Assembly: GCA_020831625.1 (NCBI GenBank)
Contig: JAFIGD010000018.1
Coordinates: 20,094-84,093, forward strand
Length of the DNA stretch: 64,000 nt
Reading direction: 5' to 3'
Source of the DNA: Verrucomicrobiota bacterium
GTDB taxonomy: Bacteria; Verrucomicrobiota; Kiritimatiellia; SS1-B-03-39; UBA6053
Both the position numbers and the translations under genes were made by a program. This document shows, piece by piece, positions 60,759-64,000 of this stretch; the stretch's first letter is position 1; each line of letters begins with the position of its first letter. The notes under the pieces were generated by a model, which was not told where the DNA came from, did no database searches, and saw only the letters and a list, made by a program, of their open reading frames with translations.

Positions 60759-62126
60759 TTATTGGTGGACCTCCTGATCCTCGACGATTCGTTGTCCTCC
60801 CGGACGCCGCTCCGCCGGGATGATCGTCGGCACGGTTTTCTCAATTTCTCCCATGCGTTTAAGAAGCCGTTCGCGCATGCGGCTGGCGACAGCGTCATGG
60901 GATTCCCTTCCGGCGAGGTTGCTGAGTTCGCACGGGTCATATTCAAGATCGTAGAGTTCCGCTTCGCGATAGGTTTGCGGAGATGCCCCGGTTTCCCGGA
61001 TGCTCCGCTCACCGACCACGGCGTATTTCCAGCGCCGGGTGCGGACCGCCCGGGCCACGACCTCTTGGCTCGTCGGCTGAATCAGGACCTCCCCGGGCCA
61101 GTCCTGTGTCTGACCGCGGAGAAGAGGAAGGATGGAGCGTCCCTCGAAAGTATCCGGAATATCGATATCGGCCGCGTCAAGGAGAGTCGCGGAGAGGTCT
61201 GGCAGATTGACGAGTTGCTGAATCTCGCCGCCGCCTTCGAAGCCGGGTCCGAAGAAGGCGGTGGGCACACGGATCGAACTCTCGTGCCAACTGCGTTTGT
61301 CGATGCCAATACGGGTCCCGAAGTGACAGCCGTGATCGGAAGTGAAGAGGACGATCGTTTCGCGGTCGATGCCGAGACTTTTGAGGGTGTCCATCACGCG
61401 GCCGAAGGCTTCGTCGATCCGCTTCACCGCTCCCCAGTATCCGCCCAAATGCTGATGGGCGGACCCGTCGAGTGCGGCGAGATCGGGAGGTGTCCATCGT
61501 CCCGTGTATCGTTCGCGGTAACCGTCGGGCGGGGTGTAGTCGCCGGTGGTGTTTTGGTGATGAGGCTCCAGGATGCTGAGCATCGTCATGAAAGGCTGGT
61601 CCGGGCGCTCCCGGCAGTGCCGGTCAATATGACGGATGGCGGCATCGGCAAGGGCATCCACGCGGTAGCCGGGTAATTGCACCGGTTGGCCGTTGTTGTC
61701 GTAGAGAGTTGTCCGGTAGGGCGTGGAGGTGAATTCGAGCAGATTGGCGGCGAGCCAGTCCTGATATCCGCCGCGCTCCCCGGGCGGCACCGGGCCGGTT
61801 CCGCCGGAGCCGAGATGCCACTTGCCGAAGTAGGCGGTGCGGTACCCGGCGGCGGCAAAGGCGTCCGCCAGTGTGGGATGTCCTTGCGGCAGGGGATATC
61901 CGTTTTCGACCACTCCGTTACTGGTGGCGTATTGCCCCGTCTGCAGGCAGGCGCGGGCGGGGCCGCAGACAGGCTGGCAGGTGAAGCTCCACGCCACATG
62001 GGTGTGCTTTCGCGCGAGACGGTCAAAATGCGGCATCAGGTTGAGTGGATTTCCGTGCAATCCGCTCGAGTCCCAACGTTGCTGGTCGGTGAAGAAAATG
62101 AGGACATTGGGCGCTTTCTTTTTCAT
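60759..62126 (-). CDS. Sulfatase (type I, formylglycine-dependent)
   Basis: 455 residues. Start MKKKAPNVLIFFTDQQRWDS, then 'LMPHFDRLARKHTHVAWSFT' and active-site C-G-P-A-R (Cys54) with 'ACLQTGQYATSNG'. Further blocks: 'YRTAYFGKWHLGSGG', 'IVLFTSDHGCHFGTRIGIDKRSWHESSIRVPTAF', and 'DLEYDPCELSNLAGRE' near the C-terminus. No signal peptide. Lies 45 nt downstream of the cyclase-fold gene and 41 nt upstream of the next sulfatase, all on the minus strand, so probably the same transcript. Confidence 0.94.
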   Translation of the reverse strand: MKKKAPNVLIFFTDQQRWDSSGLHGNPLNLMPHFDRLARKHTHVAWSFTCQPVCGPARACLQTGQYATSNGVVENGYPLPQGHPTLADAFAAAGYRTAYFGKWHLGSGGTGPVPPGERGGYQDWLAANLLEFTSTPYRTTLYDNNGQPVQLPGYRVDALADAAIRHIDRHCRERPDQPFMTMLSILEPHHQNTTGDYTPPDGYRERYTGRWTPPDLAALDGSAHQHLGGYWGAVKRIDEAFGRVMDTLKSLGIDRETIVLFTSDHGCHFGTRIGIDKRSWHESSIRVPTAFFGPGFEGGGEIQQLVNLPDLSATLLDAADIDIPDTFEGRSILPLLRGQTQDWPGEVLIQPTSQEVVARAVRTRRWKYAVVGERSIRETGASPQTYREAELYDLEYDPCELSNLAGRESHDAVASRMRERLLKRMGEIEKTVPTIIPAERRPGGQRIVEDQEVHQ

Positions 62127-62171
62127 GACGGGAGCATTTCAAATGGACAATACCAAAAGGCAAACGAAAAT

Positions 62172-63701
62172 TCAGAGTGTGATCGAGATGATGTCATCAT
62201 TGACCGGAGCGGCCTGAGGCGCGGCGGGGGCGGGCAGTTGCTGAATGCGGTCCGCCTGCGTTGTGGGGAGATACCGATAATACACCATCAGGCCCAACGC
62301 CGCCAGGGTGGTGTTTAACACCCGGCCTTGATCGCCGCCGCGCGGGCTGAAGCATTCCCAGTAACCGGCCGTATTCTGGTTGTTGACCAACGCCGTGGCC
62401 ATTTCCCGGTTGAACCGCTGAAAAGCCCGGCCGTCCGGATTGTTGTGAAAGAGCGCCTGAACGGTATAATACCAGAATTTTATGGTGCCGCCACGCTCAC
62501 CCGCGTTGGGGGAATTTCCCCATTCAGGCGTGCCGTGGCGGGTGATAAAATTCAAGACCTCCCGGGTCTCCGACGCTCTGGCGCGCCCCGCCAAATGCAG
62601 GCCCAATGCCCCCGCCGCTGAAATAATATTGTGCGGGCCGGTGTTGGTGTATCCAAAACTGAGCCTGTTGTCACTCGACCGGGTCAGCCGAAGCATTCCG
62701 TCCATGGCTTTCTGCAGGGTGGACTCCAACTCCGGAATATCCATATCATGTGTGTCCGCGGCAATGATACAGGCTTTTAGGGCCTGAATATGCCATCCGT
62801 TTACCGAGTTGTCGTTGGTCCCGCCGCCGCCGTACCGATATCCCCGCGCGCCTCCGGGGCCGGGAAAACCGCCGTCGGCTCTTTGTCCGCGGATGATCGC
62901 CTGAATCGCGCGCTCCAGCGGCTCACGCATCAGCACATTTCCGGTCATGGTGTACGCCTCGGCCAATGCGTACGTCGCGATCGCGTGCGCATAGACCTCC
63001 CGGCCGCCACCGGTCATAATCCCGTTACGGCCCTGCGATTCCGCCAGATACCGGATCGCTCTGGAGACGGTTTCCCCGAATTCCGCCGAGGAGGGGGTCT
63101 GCCCGTTGGATAAAAACGTCAACAGCGCCAACCCGGTGTACCCCGCGTTGCCGCTGCCCGTTCCCTCTTTATTCCAGGAGCCGTCGGAATGCTGAACCGA
63201 CTGCAGCCAGCGAAGCGCCCGCTGGACGGCGGCCTCGGTTTGATCCCCCATGCCCCCGGCATAGCGCTGTAAGCCCTGCTGACGCAACAAAGCGGTCCGC
63301 CCGGGCATCATCGACGACATCACCACCGGACTCGCGATGTCCGACAGCAATTCCGTTAATTGATTCATGTCCGTGTCGACCGGAGTGTCCACAACCTCCT
63401 GCTCCGGGTCAAAATCGGTGTCAATCTCCGTCTCAAAATCCTGAAAATCCGTGAAGTCCTGCATTTCCCGCATCTCGGTGACTTCCTCGACGATCTCCTC
63501 CTCCAATTCTTCAATAACCTCCTGTTCCACCGGATCAATCACCAGGGTCTGTTGTAAATCCGGACCCTGACCGGTGTCAAAGGTGATATAGATCAACATC
63601 GCCGCAAACAAACCTCCATTCACAAGCGCGGAGATCAAAACACTGAAATAATGTTCACGTTGGGTTCTTTTTTGAAGCTGGGTTCTTTTTTGGCTGTTCA
63701 T
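62172..63701 (-). CDS. TonB-like membrane-anchored protein with terpene-cyclase/prenyltransferase-fold toroid
   Basis: 509 residues. Short basic cytoplasmic N-terminus, one membrane helix ('YFSVLISALVNGGLFAAMLIYITF', about 18-41), then a very acidic, TonB-like linker ('PVEQEVIEELEEEIVEEVTEMREMQDF') and from residue 145 an (alpha/alpha)6 repeat domain with QW-like motifs: 'ALRWLQSVQHSDGSWNKEGTG', 'AIRYLAESQGRNGIM', 'AIQAIIRGQRADGGFPGPGG', 'AMDGMLRLTRSSDNRLSF', 'TALVNNQNTAGYWECF'. The catalytic Asp motif of squalene cyclases is not evident, so a structural or binding role in the periplasm is more likely than terpene chemistry. Such proteins are frequent in Planctomycetes and Verrucomicrobia. 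AT-rich promoter-like element 75 nt upstream. Confidence 0.7.
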   Translation of the reverse strand: MNSQKRTQLQKRTQREHYFSVLISALVNGGLFAAMLIYITFDTGQGPDLQQTLVIDPVEQEVIEELEEEIVEEVTEMREMQDFTDFQDFETEIDTDFDPEQEVVDTPVDTDMNQLTELLSDIASPVVMSSMMPGRTALLRQQGLQRYAGGMGDQTEAAVQRALRWLQSVQHSDGSWNKEGTGSGNAGYTGLALLTFLSNGQTPSSAEFGETVSRAIRYLAESQGRNGIMTGGGREVYAHAIATYALAEAYTMTGNVLMREPLERAIQAIIRGQRADGGFPGPGGARGYRYGGGGTNDNSVNGWHIQALKACIIAADTHDMDIPELESTLQKAMDGMLRLTRSSDNRLSFGYTNTGPHNIISAAGALGLHLAGRARASETREVLNFITRHGTPEWGNSPNAGERGGTIKFWYYTVQALFHNNPDGRAFQRFNREMATALVNNQNTAGYWECFSPRGGDQGRVLNTTLAALGLMVYYRYLPTTQADRIQQLPAPAAPQAAPVNDDIISITL

Positions 63702-63775
63702 GATTAGGACTCATTCCGTTTCGGGATTTATGGAGAACATACTAATCCGTGAGCCATAAGTTAAGAAAAATTTAT

Positions 63776-63788
63776 ATATTATTATTTT
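63776..63788 (-). promoter_or_regulatory. AT-rich promoter-like element before the 63701 gene
   Basis: On the minus strand AAAATAATAATAT, identical to the first 13 nt of the 18-mer at 4354-4371 and preceded by GGAGAAT as there (GTAGAATT). Its end is 75 nt before the start codon. The following bases are ATAAATTTTTC, so the TTGAC part is absent. Confidence 0.45.
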
Positions 63789-63888
63789 ATTCTCCGACTC
63801 TCGGAAACCGTCGGACATGATTTTCCGAAGGTCGGAAGGGCGCATCGAATCACGGAATCATGAATACGTTCCGTTTCCCGATCGGCCG

Positions 63889-63909
63889 CCACTCCCCTTG
63901 CGGGAGTGG
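63889..63909. repeat. Inverted repeat / hairpin
   Basis: CCACTCCC (63889-63896) and GGGAGTGG (63902-63909) form a perfect 8-bp GC-rich stem with a 5-nt loop. No T run follows on either strand, so it may be an attenuator, a rho-dependent end or chance. The 250 nt between the 63701 start and the poly-G end contain no gene that I can support. Confidence 0.4.
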
Positions 63910-63950
63910 AGCCCCGGTCATGTGAAGAAGCTGTACGCGCCCCCCGCCCC

Positions 63951-64000
<50 letters not shown>

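Overview
The window reads as one contig end from a polysaccharide-degrading bacterium of the Verrucomicrobiota (Opitutales/Puniceicoccales-like is my best guess). The pointers are a large PilX-like protein resembling Verru_Chthon cassette protein A, a PEP-CTERM protein plus two PEP-CTERM relics, prepilin-like and LacI proteins, many secreted right-handed beta-helix proteins with DxDxDG-type C-terminal tails, autotransporter-associated strand repeats, and sulfatases. The DNA is GC-rich (roughly 55-60% by eye) with sharp AT-only islands in front of genes. The last 48 bases are pure G and look artefactual. I saw no tRNA, rRNA, CRISPR array, transposase or integrase.

Layout. 1-1750 (-): sulfatase (running off the left edge) and a GH43-like beta-propeller. 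2005-4206 (+): a secreted beta-helix gene with an in-frame TGA. 4444-14665 (+): a tight seven-gene operon made of a secreted GH141-like beta-helix enzyme, a complete Opp/Dpp-type ABC importer (binding protein, two permeases, two ATPases) and a cytoplasmic (alpha/alpha)-type glycosidase-like protein. 14802-17599: PEP-CTERM protein, LacI regulator (-), prepilin-like protein. 17670-27112 (+): two beta-helix proteins, a Verru_Chthon A-like protein and a small secreted protein. 27160-34380: heparinase II/III-like lyase, PEP-CTERM relic, GH28/GH49-like protein (-), and a degenerate sialate-O-acetylesterase domain fused to an SGNH esterase. 34453-47870: two huge GH141-like multidomain proteins (+) facing a further GH141-like protein and a second heparinase-like lyase (-). 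48093-56270 (+): a BNR-propeller lyase-like protein followed by a second Opp-type importer whose binding protein and first permease are one polypeptide. 56338-63701 (-): TonB-like/terpene-cyclase-fold protein, two sulfatases, a GH116 glucosidase-like enzyme and a PEP-CTERM relic.

How it may work together (inference): secreted beta-helix hydrolases, heparinase-like and BNR-type lyases cut a complex, probably sulfated and uronate-containing glycan outside the cytoplasm. Two Opp-type ABC importers bring in oligosaccharides. Sulfatases, GH43-like, GH116 and (alpha/alpha) enzymes without visible signal peptides finish the job inside the cell. A LacI repressor sits in the middle. Notable oddities are the binding protein-permease fusion, a recurring AT-rich element 50-110 nt before start codons, and several short gene relics that record past rearrangements.
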